The position numbers and the translations under genes were made by a program. Shown here one piece after another: positions 6,577 through 15,069 of a stretch of 26,328 nucleotides of DNA; the first letter of the stretch is position 1, and each line of letters starts with the position of its first letter. The notes beneath the pieces are model-generated. The model did no database searches. It saw nothing but the letters and a program-made list of their open reading frames with translations, and was not told the origin of the DNA. Location: contig LUJO01000026.1 of the NCBI GenBank assembly GCA_001689405.1, positions 1 to 26,328 on the forward strand, written 5' to 3'. The stretch is from Candidatus Homeothermus arabinoxylanisolvens. Its GTDB lineage: Bacteria; Bacteroidota; Bacteroidia; Bacteroidales; Muribaculaceae.

Positions 6577-7512
6577 ATGGAAGGGCTTGTCATAAAAAAT
6601 ACCGGCAGCTGGTATGTGGTACATACCGACGAAGGAGCCGACGTAAAATGCAAGGTCAAGGGCAATTTCAGACTAAAAGGCATACGTACGACCAATCCTG
6701 TGGCTGTCGGCGACAAAGTCACCATAACCGTCAATCCCGACGGCAACGCCTACATCACCGCAATACAGCCGCGCGAGAATTACATCATACGCCGCGCGAG
6801 CAATCTGTCGAAAGAGTCCCACATAATAGCGGCCAACGTCGACAGAGCGTTTCTTGTGGTCACTCTCGCCCACCCTGTGACCTCGACCACTTTTATCGAC
6901 CGGTTTCTGGCCTCGGCCGAAGCCTACCGCATACCGGTCACCATAGTCATCAACAAAACCGACCTGCTCACCGACGCCGACGAACGCGAATACTGCGAAG
7001 CCGTCGTGTACCTCTACCGCTCTATCGGTTATGACGTCATCGAGGTATCGGCAAAGACAGGCGCCGGCATAGATGACCTGCGACTGCGCATGACCGGAAA
7101 AGTATCGCTCCTGTCAGGCAACTCGGGTGTAGGCAAATCCACTATCATAAACGACCTGTTGCCTGAACTCGACCTGCGTACCGCCGCCATATCCGACATA
7201 CACGACACGGGCATGCACACGACGACATTCTCCGAGATGTTTCCGCTCCCCGAGGGCGGATGGGTCATCGACACTCCGGGCATAAAAGGCTTCGGCACCA
7301 TCGACTTCGACCGCCACGAGATAGCCCACTTCTTCCCGGAGATATTCAAAATATCACATGACTGCCGTTACGGCGACTGCACCCACACCCACGAGCCGGG
7401 CTGCGCCGTGCTCGAAGCCCTTGCCGACCACCGCATAGCCGAGTCGCGCTACAACTCGTACCTGAGTATTCTTGACGACACCAACCCCGACAAATACCGT
7501 AAACCCTTCTGA
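6577..7512 (+). CDS. rsgA: Small ribosomal subunit biogenesis GTPase RsgA
   Basis: RsgA is a late assembly factor for the 30S subunit that hydrolyses GTP on the maturing particle. The 311-residue protein has an N-terminal OB-fold, a circularly permuted GTPase in which G4 (NKTD) precedes G1 (GNSGVGKST) and G3 (DTPG), and a C-terminal zinc site CRYGDCTHTHEPGC. This motif order is diagnostic. It starts 2 nt after the yjbQ stop and ends 2 nt before the next gene, making a compact three-gene operon driven from 6125-6156. Length is normal for the family and nothing is missing. Confidence 0.97.
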   Translation: MEGLVIKNTGSWYVVHTDEGADVKCKVKGNFRLKGIRTTNPVAVGDKVTITVNPDGNAYITAIQPRENYIIRRASNLSKESHIIAANVDRAFLVVTLAHPVTSTTFIDRFLASAEAYRIPVTIVINKTDLLTDADEREYCEAVVYLYRSIGYDVIEVSAKTGAGIDDLRLRMTGKVSLLSGNSGVGKSTIINDLLPELDLRTAAISDIHDTGMHTTTFSEMFPLPEGGWVIDTPGIKGFGTIDFDRHEIAHFFPEIFKISHDCRYGDCTHTHEPGCAVLEALADHRIAESRYNSYLSILDDTNPDKYRKPF

Positions 7513-7514
7513 CC

Positions 7515-8129
7515 ATGACACCGCTTAAAATGTACCCCACAAGCCTCAACGAGAAGTACCTTGACCACATCGTCAAGACTCTTACTGACGGAGGCATAAT
7601 AATCTACCCTACCGACTCGCTCTACGCCATAGGGTGCGACGCGCTTAACGGCCATGCCGTAGAACGCATATGCCGGCTGAAAGGCATCAATCCGTTGAAG
7701 ACCAATCTGTCCATAATATGCACCGACATATCGCAGGCCGCCGAATATGCACGCATCGACAACAGGGCATTCAAGTATATGAAGCAATACCTGCCCGGCC
7801 CGTATACATTTCTGCTGCCCACAGCAAGTACTCTGCCCAAGGTATTCAAAGGCCGGAAGATAGTGGGCGTGCGCATTCCCGACAATGCCATAGCCACAGC
7901 CATAGCCCGACGTCTCGGCAATCCTTTGCTGTCGACCTCGATACAGTATGACATTGACGAGCCTGACGAAGCCGTGTCGCCCGAAGCCATAGCGCTCCGT
8001 TACAACGACGACATAGATCTAATGATCGACGGCGGCGACGGTTCGGTCATCCCCTCTACTGTCGTTGACCTCACCGACAGTTCGCAGCCCGTCATCATAC
8101 GCGAAAGCTCCGCACCTTTCAATCCCTGA
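7515..8129 (+). CDS. YrdC/Sua5/YciO-domain protein (possible threonylcarbamoyl-AMP synthase)
   Basis: A 204-residue YrdC-fold protein. Members either make threonylcarbamoyl-AMP for the t6A modification of tRNA (TsaC/Sua5) or belong to the YciO branch, whose role is less certain. Visible hallmarks are the N-terminal GGIIIYPTDSLYAIGCDA, the basic RLKGINPLKTNLS segment, the LPGPYTFLLPT segment and IVGVRIPDN. The chain lacks the extra C-terminal Sua5 domain and reads more like YciO-type proteins, so I leave the symbol empty. ATG 7515 follows the rsgA stop by 2 nt. An alternative start at 7530 is possible. The pairing of RsgA, YjbQ and this gene suggests a translation-related operon. Confidence 0.85.
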   Translation: MTPLKMYPTSLNEKYLDHIVKTLTDGGIIIYPTDSLYAIGCDALNGHAVERICRLKGINPLKTNLSIICTDISQAAEYARIDNRAFKYMKQYLPGPYTFLLPTASTLPKVFKGRKIVGVRIPDNAIATAIARRLGNPLLSTSIQYDIDEPDEAVSPEAIALRYNDDIDLMIDGGDGSVIPSTVVDLTDSSQPVIIRESSAPFNP

Positions 8130-8238
8130 CATATGTAATCGGCAACGACCGGCAAAGCCACGATTACCTCCCTTCCTGAAGTGTATTATTTTTTATGTTA
8201 TATTTCAGGCAAAATTTTCATTTAAAGAAATATTTCCC

Positions 8239-8246
8239 TATTTTTG
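8239..8246 (+). promoter_or_regulatory. -7 promoter element TATTTTTG for mdh
   Basis: TATTTTTG fits TAnnTTTG and is preceded 20 bp upstream by TTTT (8215-8218), 3 of 4 matches to the -33 element. It leaves an A-rich leader of roughly 40 nt before ATG 8295, in contrast to the short leaders elsewhere in the window. Confidence 0.6.
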
Positions 8247-8294
8247 CATCACAATAATTGTACCTGAATTTTTAACCAAATAAATCAAGTAATT

Positions 8295-9230
8295 ATGTCA
8301 AAGGTAACAGTAGTAGGAGCCGGCAACGTAGGCGCAACCTGCGCCAATGTTTTGGTGGCTAACAATGTAGCTGACGAAGTCGTTCTCATCGACATCAAGG
8401 AAGGCCTTGCCGAGGGTAAGACTATGGACATCATGCAGACAGCCAATCTGCTTAACATCAATACCCGTATGACCGGCGTGACCAACGATTATTCAAAGAC
8501 CGAAGGTTCTGATGTCGTTGTCATCACTTCTGGTATACCCCGCAAGCCCGGCATGACCCGTGAAGAGCTTATCGGTGTCAATGCAGGCATCGTAAAATCG
8601 GTAACCGACAATGTACTCAAACACTCTCCCAACGCCATAATCATATGCGTGTCCAACCCCATGGATACCATGACTTACCTCATCCACAAGACTTCGGGTC
8701 TGCCCAAGAACCGTATCATCGGCATGGGCGGCGCTCTCGACAGCTCTCGCTTCAAATACTTCCTTAGCGTAGCCCTTAACGCCAACCCCAACGAAGTCGA
8801 GGGTATGGTCATCGGCGGACACGGCGACACCACAATGATACCTCTGACCCGTTACGCTACTTACCGCGGAATACCCGTAAGCCAGCTTCTTGACAAGGAG
8901 ACCCTTGACAAAGTGGCTGCCGACACTATGGTAGGCGGCGCTACCCTTACAGGTCTTCTCGGCACTTCAGCTTGGTACGCTCCCGGCGCTGCATCGGCCG
9001 CTATCGTGGCTGCCGTGCTCCACGACCAGAAGCGCGTCATTCCCTGCTCGGCGCTTGTCGAAGGTGAATATGGCGAAAACGACATCTGCATAGGTGTTCC
9101 CTGTCTGCTCGGCCGCAACGGTATCGAAAAGATTGTAGACGTAAAACTCAACGACGCAGAGAAAGAACTCTTCGCCAAGAGCGCAGCCGCAGTGCGCAAG
9201 ACCAACGGCGCCCTCGCATCGTCACTCTAA
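8295..9230 (+). CDS. mdh: Malate dehydrogenase (lactate-dehydrogenase-like type)
   Basis: Catalyses NAD-dependent interconversion of malate and oxaloacetate in the cytosol. In Bacteroidales this serves the reductive branch toward fumarate and succinate. The 311-residue protein has the Rossmann motif GAGNVGA (8-14), Asp33 for the NAD ribose, Arg83 and Arg89 in the mobile loop (IPRKPGMTRE; the Arg at the specificity position indicates malate rather than lactate), Asn121, Asp149/Arg152 and catalytic His176 in GGHGDTT. It has its own promoter and a strong terminator, so it is monocistronic. Codon use looks more biased toward C-ending codons than in neighbours, as expected for an abundant enzyme. 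ATG 8295 is the only sensible start. Confidence 0.96.
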   Translation: MSKVTVVGAGNVGATCANVLVANNVADEVVLIDIKEGLAEGKTMDIMQTANLLNINTRMTGVTNDYSKTEGSDVVVITSGIPRKPGMTREELIGVNAGIVKSVTDNVLKHSPNAIIICVSNPMDTMTYLIHKTSGLPKNRIIGMGGALDSSRFKYFLSVALNANPNEVEGMVIGGHGDTTMIPLTRYATYRGIPVSQLLDKETLDKVAADTMVGGATLTGLLGTSAWYAPGAASAAIVAAVLHDQKRVIPCSALVEGEYGENDICIGVPCLLGRNGIEKIVDVKLNDAEKELFAKSAAAVRKTNGALASSL

Positions 9231-9265
9231 GCACCGTACAACGAAGTTTTTGAACCAAATTAACG

Positions 9266-9301
9266 ACAAGGTGTTTCGATTCTACGGAACACCTTGTTTT
9301 T
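9266..9301 (+). terminator. Rho-independent terminator of mdh
   Basis: ACAAGGTGTT (9266-9275) pairs with AACACCTTGT (9288-9297) around a 12-nt loop, followed by a T-run to 9301. It is located 36 nt past the mdh stop. Confidence 0.85.
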
Positions 9302-9346
9302 GCGTATTAACAGAATGTCCAACAACATTTACACAATAAATATATT

Positions 9347-9826
9347 ATGAAGAAATTATCTTACATTCTTATGGCCGCCGCAGTTGTGGCAGGCATGGCT
9401 CTGTCATCATGCAATTCCGCGTCAAAGCAAGCAAAAGAAGCAGCCGAGACAGAAGAAAAAATAGCTGAGGCCAGCGGCAAGCCTATCGTTCTCGGACCCG
9501 GCGACATACTTGAGTTCGGCGAGCCTATACCCGCACCGGTTGTAGTTGATTTTTGGGCCGAATGGTGTCCTCCCTGCAAAAAGTTTTCTCCTATTTTTCA
9601 CAAAGTGGCAGAAAAGTATAAAGGACAGGTACGTTTTATATCGGTCGATGTCGACAAGTGTCCCGACATAGCCAAGCAATATGGAGTGGAGTCCATACCT
9701 ACCATACTACTTGTAAATACCAAAGGCATCATAAACCGCAATATCGGTTTCATGACTGAAGAGGAGCTCATAGCCGGAGTAGAGGCCATAATGCCCTCTA
9801 CAGAACCTACTGTAGCTCCGCGCTGA
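9347..9826 (+). CDS. Thioredoxin-like lipoprotein with WCPPC active site
   Basis: A 159-residue exported thioredoxin-fold protein. The signal peptide ends in lipobox LSSC with Cys22 acylated, followed by a short Ala/Lys/Glu-rich linker and a complete thioredoxin domain. The redox motif is WCPPC (Cys74, Cys77), not the WCGPC of cytosolic thioredoxin. The cis-proline is Pro118 in SIPT, and the VDVDKCPD strand-helix unit is intact. It is likely a membrane-anchored periplasmic oxidoreductase, with direction (oxidant or reductant) undecided. It has no clear promoter of its own, although it lies after the mdh terminator. Its 3' end overlaps the convergent hydrolase gene by 20 bp (9807-9826). Confidence 0.92.
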   Translation: MKKLSYILMAAAVVAGMALSSCNSASKQAKEAAETEEKIAEASGKPIVLGPGDILEFGEPIPAPVVVDFWAEWCPPCKKFSPIFHKVAEKYKGQVRFISVDVDKCPDIAKQYGVESIPTILLVNTKGIINRNIGFMTEEELIAGVEAIMPSTEPTVAPR

Positions 9827-10898
9827 TCAAACGGCGGAAATCCTCATAACGGGCCATACTTACGGCTCTGCATGAATCATTATAATGGCGCAGGCGGGGA
9901 AGGTTTATATACCTGTTCCCGCTTCCGCGTTTTATAGGGAACACCTCGTTTTTACGTCTTACTACCTCATCGCAAAGAGGACTCCGGCCGGTAACGGCAT
10001 CAGGCTGCAGCTCGGACGGCACATTGTCAACCGTCACGGGAAGCACGTATGAGCACGGCGGATAACCTATCACTGTCCACATAACGGCACATCCGTCGCC
10101 GCGCTGCTCTATCACTACTGACGCGCTCGACGAATTGCGCGGTATAAAATCCTGATCTACAATCCACTCTCGTCCGGAGTCCTCCATGTCGCAGTCCAAA
10201 AGAGAGTGATAAAAACTGCGCGACAACACCTCCGTAAAAGTCTCCGGGGCGATAGTGCCCATGACACGATACGGTTCGAGCAGGTGCCGGGCATTGCATT
10301 CGCGAATATAGCCGAACCCTGACACAGAGTCGCCCGAATAAGAGTAATTGGTACGATAAAGCACACCCCCGGGGGTATCGGAAAGGGCATATTTCACATA
10401 GCCGCCGTCATGAGTCTCATAACAGGCACCTTCACCGGAGGCATCAAGCACTCCGAAGTTGGCCTGCACTCCCAACGGCTTGGGCAACGATTCGAGTAAC
10501 GCTTCAAAATCGGCCAATGTACTGCAACTGCGCAAGGCGGCCGTCATAACCACACCCTCGCGGTCACGATATGACGCAGTATCCGGGACCAGATTATATG
10601 ACGCGGTATTCATTATTGCGAAACCGGCTCTGTTCATTCCAGCCCAAGCCTCGGAAAAAAGAGAGTCGCCCGCATTGAACAGAGCCACATAATCAAAGTC
10701 GCCGGGCGTCTTTGCCTCGACACGCGCCACAAAATTATTTTCATTGCCCGTATCGCGATGCTTCCACAACATCGCATATCCGTCACGGGCCACACGGCGG
10801 TCCACTATAGCCGATGTACAGGGCGACACGGCAGTCCATGATGACATAAGCATCACCGCAAGCACTATTGTATGTTTGATCATGACAAGTTTTCTCAT
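9807..10898 (-). CDS. Secreted Ntn-hydrolase, C45/linear-amide hydrolase-like
   Basis: Predicted Ntn hydrolase related to peptidase family C45 and acyl-CoA:6-APA acyltransferases, enzymes that cleave or transfer amide-linked acyl groups. From ATG 10898 the protein has 363 residues and a hydrophobic signal peptide ending in VSPC. Cys27, in SPCTSAIVDRRVARDG, is the candidate nucleophile that would become N-terminal after cleavage. Further family features are the RDTGNENNF and WAGMNRAGFAIMNTASYNL segments. The Cys could be mistaken for a lipobox Cys. ATG 10883 is an alternative start. A promoter box ends 3 nt before ATG 10898. The protein could act on N-acyl amino acids, conjugated bile acids or peptidoglycan-derived amides; the substrate is unknown. 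Confidence 0.78.
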   Translation of the reverse strand: MRKLVMIKHTIVLAVMLMSSWTAVSPCTSAIVDRRVARDGYAMLWKHRDTGNENNFVARVEAKTPGDFDYVALFNAGDSLFSEAWAGMNRAGFAIMNTASYNLVPDTASYRDREGVVMTAALRSCSTLADFEALLESLPKPLGVQANFGVLDASGEGACYETHDGGYVKYALSDTPGGVLYRTNYSYSGDSVSGFGYIRECNARHLLEPYRVMGTIAPETFTEVLSRSFYHSLLDCDMEDSGREWIVDQDFIPRNSSSASVVIEQRGDGCAVMWTVIGYPPCSYVLPVTVDNVPSELQPDAVTGRSPLCDEVVRRKNEVFPIKRGSGNRYINLPRLRHYNDSCRAVSMARYEDFRRLISAELQ

Positions 10899-10901
10899 AC
10901 A

Positions 10902-10909
10902 CAAATATA
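10902..10909 (-). promoter_or_regulatory. -7 promoter element TATATTTG for the hydrolase gene
   Basis: TATATTTG on the minus strand fits TAnnTTTG and ends 3 nt before ATG 10898 and 18 nt before ATG 10883. No clear -33 TTTG is seen. Confidence 0.5.
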
Positions 10910-10942
10910 ATGATTTATCTTTACACTTTCGTTTTTTATATG

Positions 10943-10950
10943 TATCTTTG
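10943..10950 (+). promoter_or_regulatory. -7 promoter element TATCTTTG for priA
   Basis: TATCTTTG fits TAnnTTTG, with TTTA at 10920-10923 (19-bp spacer) as a 3-of-4 -33 match. The leader to ATG 10983 is about 25 nt and contains a small inverted repeat AGTAT-TAG-ATACT (10955-10967). Confidence 0.65.
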
Positions 10951-10982
10951 ACTAAGTATTAGATACTAAATAAAAACAGCCT

Positions 10983-13463
10983 ATGCCTGAAGAGACCCGA
11001 CAATATGCCGAAGTCATATTACCTTTGCCGCTTTACGGGACATTCACATACAACATACCCGCCAATCTTACAAATAAAATAGGCGTAGGCTATAGGGTAA
11101 TAGTACCGTTTGGCCGCAAAAAGTACTACACCGCCATAGTGTCATCGCTTACGCCCGTGGCACCGAAAGATTTCGAGCTGAAAGACATCGTATCAGTACT
11201 TGACGACGGTCCGGTATTACGATACCCGCAGCTGAAGTTATGGCAATGGATATCGGAGTACTATCTATGCGCGACAGGCGATGTGTATAAAGCTGCCGTG
11301 CCGGCCGGTCTTAAAATAGAAAGCGAGACATTCATCGAACTGAATCCCGATTACGAAGAGAATGAGGACGAGCGTCTTACCGAACGCGAGGCCATAATAG
11401 CACAGATACTCGACCACAGCGGACGCATGCCGCTCGGCGACATAGAGAAACGCACCGGACTGCAGAATGCGGAGACCATAACAGCCAAGATGATTGAGAA
11501 GGGCATAGTCATGGTATCGGAAAAACTGGTTGAACGCTATCGTTCAAAAAAGGAGACATACCTGCGACTTGCCGTCAACCGACATGATGACGAGGCCATG
11601 CACGCGGCGTTTGACGCCGTAAAGGGCGCTCCCAAGCAAGAAAAACTGTTGATAGCGCTTATTGACGCACTCAACAAAAGGGGCCGCACCGGAGAATGCG
11701 ACGACATACCCCGATCCACTCTTCTTGAATCCACCGGCTTGTCATCGGCCATAGCATCGGCTCTGGCCTCAAAGGGAATTATCGAGATTTTCACCCGTGA
11801 AATAAACCGCTTTCGCTACCTCGGCACCGATCTTGGCCGCCTACCCGTATTAAGCGAGGCGCAGAACAAAGCCTTGAGCGAAATACATAACGGCTTCCTT
11901 GAGAAAGACATAATACTGCTCCACGGCGTGACATCAAGCGGCAAGACCGAGATGTACATACACCTTATCGACTATGTGCTTAAAAAAGGAGAGCAGATTC
12001 TGTTTCTTGTACCGGAGATAGCCCTTACCACACAGCTTACGCGACGATTGCAGAAAGTATTCGGCAACAAAGTCATAATATACCACTCAAAATTCTCCGA
12101 CAACGAACGGGTCGACCTGTGGAAACGTATTCTGCACGACTCCGGCCCGTGTGTCATTTTAGGCGCACGCTCCTCGCTGTTTCTGCCATTTTCAAAACTC
12201 GGGCTGGTCATTGTCGACGAAGAGCACGAGTCAAGTTACAAGCAGTTTGACCCGGCCCCCCGCTACAACGCTCGCGACTGCGCCATAGTGCTCGCGTCAA
12301 TGCACGGGGCAAAGACGCTCCTCGGCAGCGCCACTCCGTCTATAGAAACCTACTACAAGGCTCTCAACGGACGCTACGGTCTCGTCACTCTGTCAGAACG
12401 CTTCGAAGGAGTGCGGTTGCCGGCCATAAAAATCATCGACACTGTAGAGGAGCGACGCCGTCAGCATACCACCGGCCCTATGACAGTCGAAATGGGGCGG
12501 CTGTCGCGCGAGGCATTAAGCCGCGGCGAACAGATAATACTGTTTCATAACCGCAGGGGCTACGCGCCGGTAGTCACATGCAGCCGATGCGCGTATGTGC
12601 CCAAGTGCCAGAACTGCGACGTGTCGCTCACGTATCATAGACGTGCGGGCGAGATGGTATGCCACTACTGCGGAGCCACATACAAATTGCCGACCATATG
12701 CCCCTCATGTAAGGAACCCGCCATCGAAGTGCACGGATATGGCACTGAGCGCATAGAAGACATAGCAGACTCGGCATTTCCCGGTGCCAAAATAGCGCGT
12801 ATGGATCTTGACACAACGCGCAATAAGGACAGCTACGAAAACATAATCGAGGATTTCTCCAAAGGCAAATCACAGATACTTGTCGGGACCCAGATGGTCA
12901 CAAAAGGGCTCGATTTCGACAAAGTGAGCATGGTAGGCGTACTCAACGCCGACACCCTCATCAACTTTCCCGACTTCAGAGCCTCGGAAAGAGCGTTCAA
13001 TATGCTTGAACAAGTTGCCGGACGTGCCGGACGCCGTAACACACAAGGACTTGTCGTCATACAGACCTCACAGCCTGCCCACCCGATACTGTCGTTTGTA
13101 CAGAGCCATAACTACAAAGGCTACTACGAACACGAGCTGAATGAACGGCGGCGCTACAACTACCCGCCTTATACCCGAGTGATAAACGTATATCTGAAGC
13201 ACCGTGACCTTGAGCGTCTTATAGATGCGGCGGCCCGTTATGGCGACAGGCTGCGCGTGCTGTTCGGCAACCGGGTGTTCGGGCCCGACGAACCGCATGT
13301 GGCCCGCATCCAGTCGCTCTACATACGCAAGATCATGTTAAAGGTAGAGACAAGCGCATCCATGCGTAAAGTAAAAGCGCTGCTTCGGTCGGTCTACGAA
13401 GAATTCATGACCGACCCGGCCTTACGCTCGCTTCAAGTATACTATGACGTGGACCCCATGTGA
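10983..13463 (+). CDS. priA: Primosomal replication restart helicase PriA
   Basis: PriA recognises stalled forks and D-loops and reloads the replicative helicase. The 826-residue protein has the N-terminal DNA-binding region (starting around the FTYNIP and GYRVIVPFGRKKYYTAIV segments), Walker A GVTSSGKT at about 315-322, Walker B DEEH at about 411, and a zinc-binding insert with four CxxC-type pairs at roughly 533-570 (CSRC, CQNC, CHYC, CPSC). The helicase C-terminal motifs (DTTRNKDSYE, VGTQMVTKGLDF, EQVAGRAGRR) are complete. It is transcribed divergently from the Ntn hydrolase. Its stop lies 8 nt from the stop of the convergent nitroreductase gene. Confidence 0.97.
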   Translation: MPEETRQYAEVILPLPLYGTFTYNIPANLTNKIGVGYRVIVPFGRKKYYTAIVSSLTPVAPKDFELKDIVSVLDDGPVLRYPQLKLWQWISEYYLCATGDVYKAAVPAGLKIESETFIELNPDYEENEDERLTEREAIIAQILDHSGRMPLGDIEKRTGLQNAETITAKMIEKGIVMVSEKLVERYRSKKETYLRLAVNRHDDEAMHAAFDAVKGAPKQEKLLIALIDALNKRGRTGECDDIPRSTLLESTGLSSAIASALASKGIIEIFTREINRFRYLGTDLGRLPVLSEAQNKALSEIHNGFLEKDIILLHGVTSSGKTEMYIHLIDYVLKKGEQILFLVPEIALTTQLTRRLQKVFGNKVIIYHSKFSDNERVDLWKRILHDSGPCVILGARSSLFLPFSKLGLVIVDEEHESSYKQFDPAPRYNARDCAIVLASMHGAKTLLGSATPSIETYYKALNGRYGLVTLSERFEGVRLPAIKIIDTVEERRRQHTTGPMTVEMGRLSREALSRGEQIILFHNRRGYAPVVTCSRCAYVPKCQNCDVSLTYHRRAGEMVCHYCGATYKLPTICPSCKEPAIEVHGYGTERIEDIADSAFPGAKIARMDLDTTRNKDSYENIIEDFSKGKSQILVGTQMVTKGLDFDKVSMVGVLNADTLINFPDFRASERAFNMLEQVAGRAGRRNTQGLVVIQTSQPAHPILSFVQSHNYKGYYEHELNERRRYNYPPYTRVINVYLKHRDLERLIDAAARYGDRLRVLFGNRVFGPDEPHVARIQSLYIRKIMLKVETSASMRKVKALLRSVYEEFMTDPALRSLQVYYDVDPM

Positions 13464-13471
13464 CGTCGCAG

Positions 13472-14092
13472 TCACCACTTGTTATATCGTACTTTGGCCT
13501 CGTCCCACTTGTCTTTCGGGGCATGCTCCCCTTCAGGATAACCGATAGGCACTACACATAACGGTATGATTTCGTCAGGCATACCAAGCACCTTACGTAC
13601 ATCATTGACACGTTCGGTATCGGGATATACACCTGTCCATACAGCACCCAGTCCAAGTGCATGGGCTGCGATAAGCATGTTTTCCGTAGCAGCCGACACG
13701 TCCTGTATCCAGAAGTCGCGTCCGTCACCTTCAAGGGCCCGGGTCATATCGCCGCAGGGCACTATCGCCAAAGGTGCATGCGTCAGCATACGTGCGTACG
13801 GAAGCACGGCGGCAAGGCTGTCAAGCATGGCCCGTTCGTTGACGACGACAAAAGCCCACGGCTGTTTATTTACGGCAGTAGGTGCCGCCATTGCAGCCTT
13901 AAGCAGCAGAGTCACGGTATCGGCCGGTACCGTACGGTCCGGAACATAACTTCTTATACTTGTACGTGTAGCTATAGCGTCAAGAACTACAGAGGCCTCG
14001 TCTGTATTCGATACGTCATTGACAGCAGGAGAATTATTTTTACAACCGAGCATAGTCATAATAAGTAGAGACAATAAAATTATCTGTTTCAT
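13472..14092 (-). CDS. Nitroreductase-family lipoprotein
   Basis: A 206-residue FMN-dependent nitroreductase-fold protein with an N-terminal lipoprotein signal (MKQIILLSLLIMTMLGC, Cys17 in the lipobox). Family features are TRTSIRSYVPDR at the N-terminus of the domain (the FMN-phosphate-binding Arg/Ser pattern), APTAVNKQPWAFVVV, and GLGAVWTGVYP near the C-terminus. Most nitroreductases are cytosolic, so the lipobox is unusual, although Bacteroidales do have such exported forms. FMN would have to be acquired outside the cytoplasm or before export. It is the last gene of a three-gene array (esterase, EamA, nitroreductase), 28 nt after EamA. Substrate is unknown. Confidence 0.9.
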   Translation of the reverse strand: MKQIILLSLLIMTMLGCKNNSPAVNDVSNTDEASVVLDAIATRTSIRSYVPDRTVPADTVTLLLKAAMAAPTAVNKQPWAFVVVNERAMLDSLAAVLPYARMLTHAPLAIVPCGDMTRALEGDGRDFWIQDVSAATENMLIAAHALGLGAVWTGVYPDTERVNDVRKVLGMPDEIIPLCVVPIGYPEGEHAPKDKWDEAKVRYNKW

Positions 14093-14120
14093 AATTAAAT
14101 GGTTTTTATGGTTAATTGGT

Positions 14121-15065
14121 TCAATTTATTTTTATGACGTGCAGTCTTACCGACAATTGCCTTAATATCCTGACCAGAGGTTTTGACAGAACGAGCAGAG
14201 TGACAGCCACAAGTACCATGACCACACCCGCTACGGCAGGTCCCGTAAGCCTCTCGCCAAAGACACAGACTCCGATTATAAGGGCCGTCACAGGCTCAAG
14301 TGCACCGAGAATGGCGGTCGCCGTCGAACCTATGTCATGAATAGCCACTGCCATAGTCAGGAGCGATATCACCGTCGGGAACAAGGCGAGTGACACGGCA
14401 CAAACCCACGGCAACGCCCCTTCGACCGGAGTAAATCCCGAACAGAACAGGATACGTACTAAAAACACCGCCTGTCCGAAAAACACGGAATAAAACGTTA
14501 GCGTCATAGAGGGTATTGAACGCAGCGACGTGCGGTTGACCGCCACCATATAGAGGGCGTAGGCCACGGCCGAGAATATGACCAGCACAGTACCGGTAAC
14601 GCTCAGATTGGCCTCGGAATCTCCACCGAAATATAGCAATACTATACCGCCCAAAGCCAGAATTATCGACAAGACAGTCACCACGGAAAGCCGTTCACGA
14701 TAAAACAGTGTGTTTATTATGGCTACAAATACCGGGTAAACAAACAGTATCGTGGATGCGATACCGACATCCATATAACGATAGCTTTCAAAAAGCAACA
14801 GCGACGAGCATGCAAAAAGGATTGAAAACAGAGCCATCAACGGTATCTGTCGTCGGGTAAGCCGAAAGCTCTTACGCATGACGGCCATGAACACGCCGAG
14901 CATTATGACCGCAAGCACATAGCGGTAACAGAGCATAGAATCGGAATTCACGCCCACGGCAAAAAGCGGAAGCGCCAGCAACGGGTTGACCCCGTATGAA
15001 GCGGCGGCCACAGCACCGGCCACGTATCCTCTCGCTCGGTTTGACACTTTCGGTCTCATATACAT
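14121..15065 (-). CDS. EamA/DMT-family transporter
   Basis: A 314-residue inner-membrane protein with ten predicted membrane segments arranged as two EamA repeats, typical of drug/metabolite transporters. The second repeat carries the family-like DIGSTATAILGALEPVTALIIG and GERLTGPAVAG segments, and the first half ends in a similar YRERLSVV segment. DMT exporters handle amino acids, nucleotides, amines and other metabolites; nothing here allows a substrate call. The start is ATG 15065 (MYMRPKV); a second ATG at 15059 is close. Only 4 nt separate it from the esterase stop, so the genes are probably one transcript. Confidence 0.92.
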   Translation of the reverse strand: MYMRPKVSNRARGYVAGAVAAASYGVNPLLALPLFAVGVNSDSMLCYRYVLAVIMLGVFMAVMRKSFRLTRRQIPLMALFSILFACSSLLLFESYRYMDVGIASTILFVYPVFVAIINTLFYRERLSVVTVLSIILALGGIVLLYFGGDSEANLSVTGTVLVIFSAVAYALYMVAVNRTSLRSIPSMTLTFYSVFFGQAVFLVRILFCSGFTPVEGALPWVCAVSLALFPTVISLLTMAVAIHDIGSTATAILGALEPVTALIIGVCVFGERLTGPAVAGVVMVLVAVTLLVLSKPLVRILRQLSVRLHVIKIN

Positions 15066-15069
15066 CTTT

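Noticed and set aside
13460..13475. GTGAC...GTCAC hairpin between the priA and nitroreductase stops as a bidirectional terminator
   Set aside because: Only a 5-bp stem with no T-run on either strand; too weak to call.
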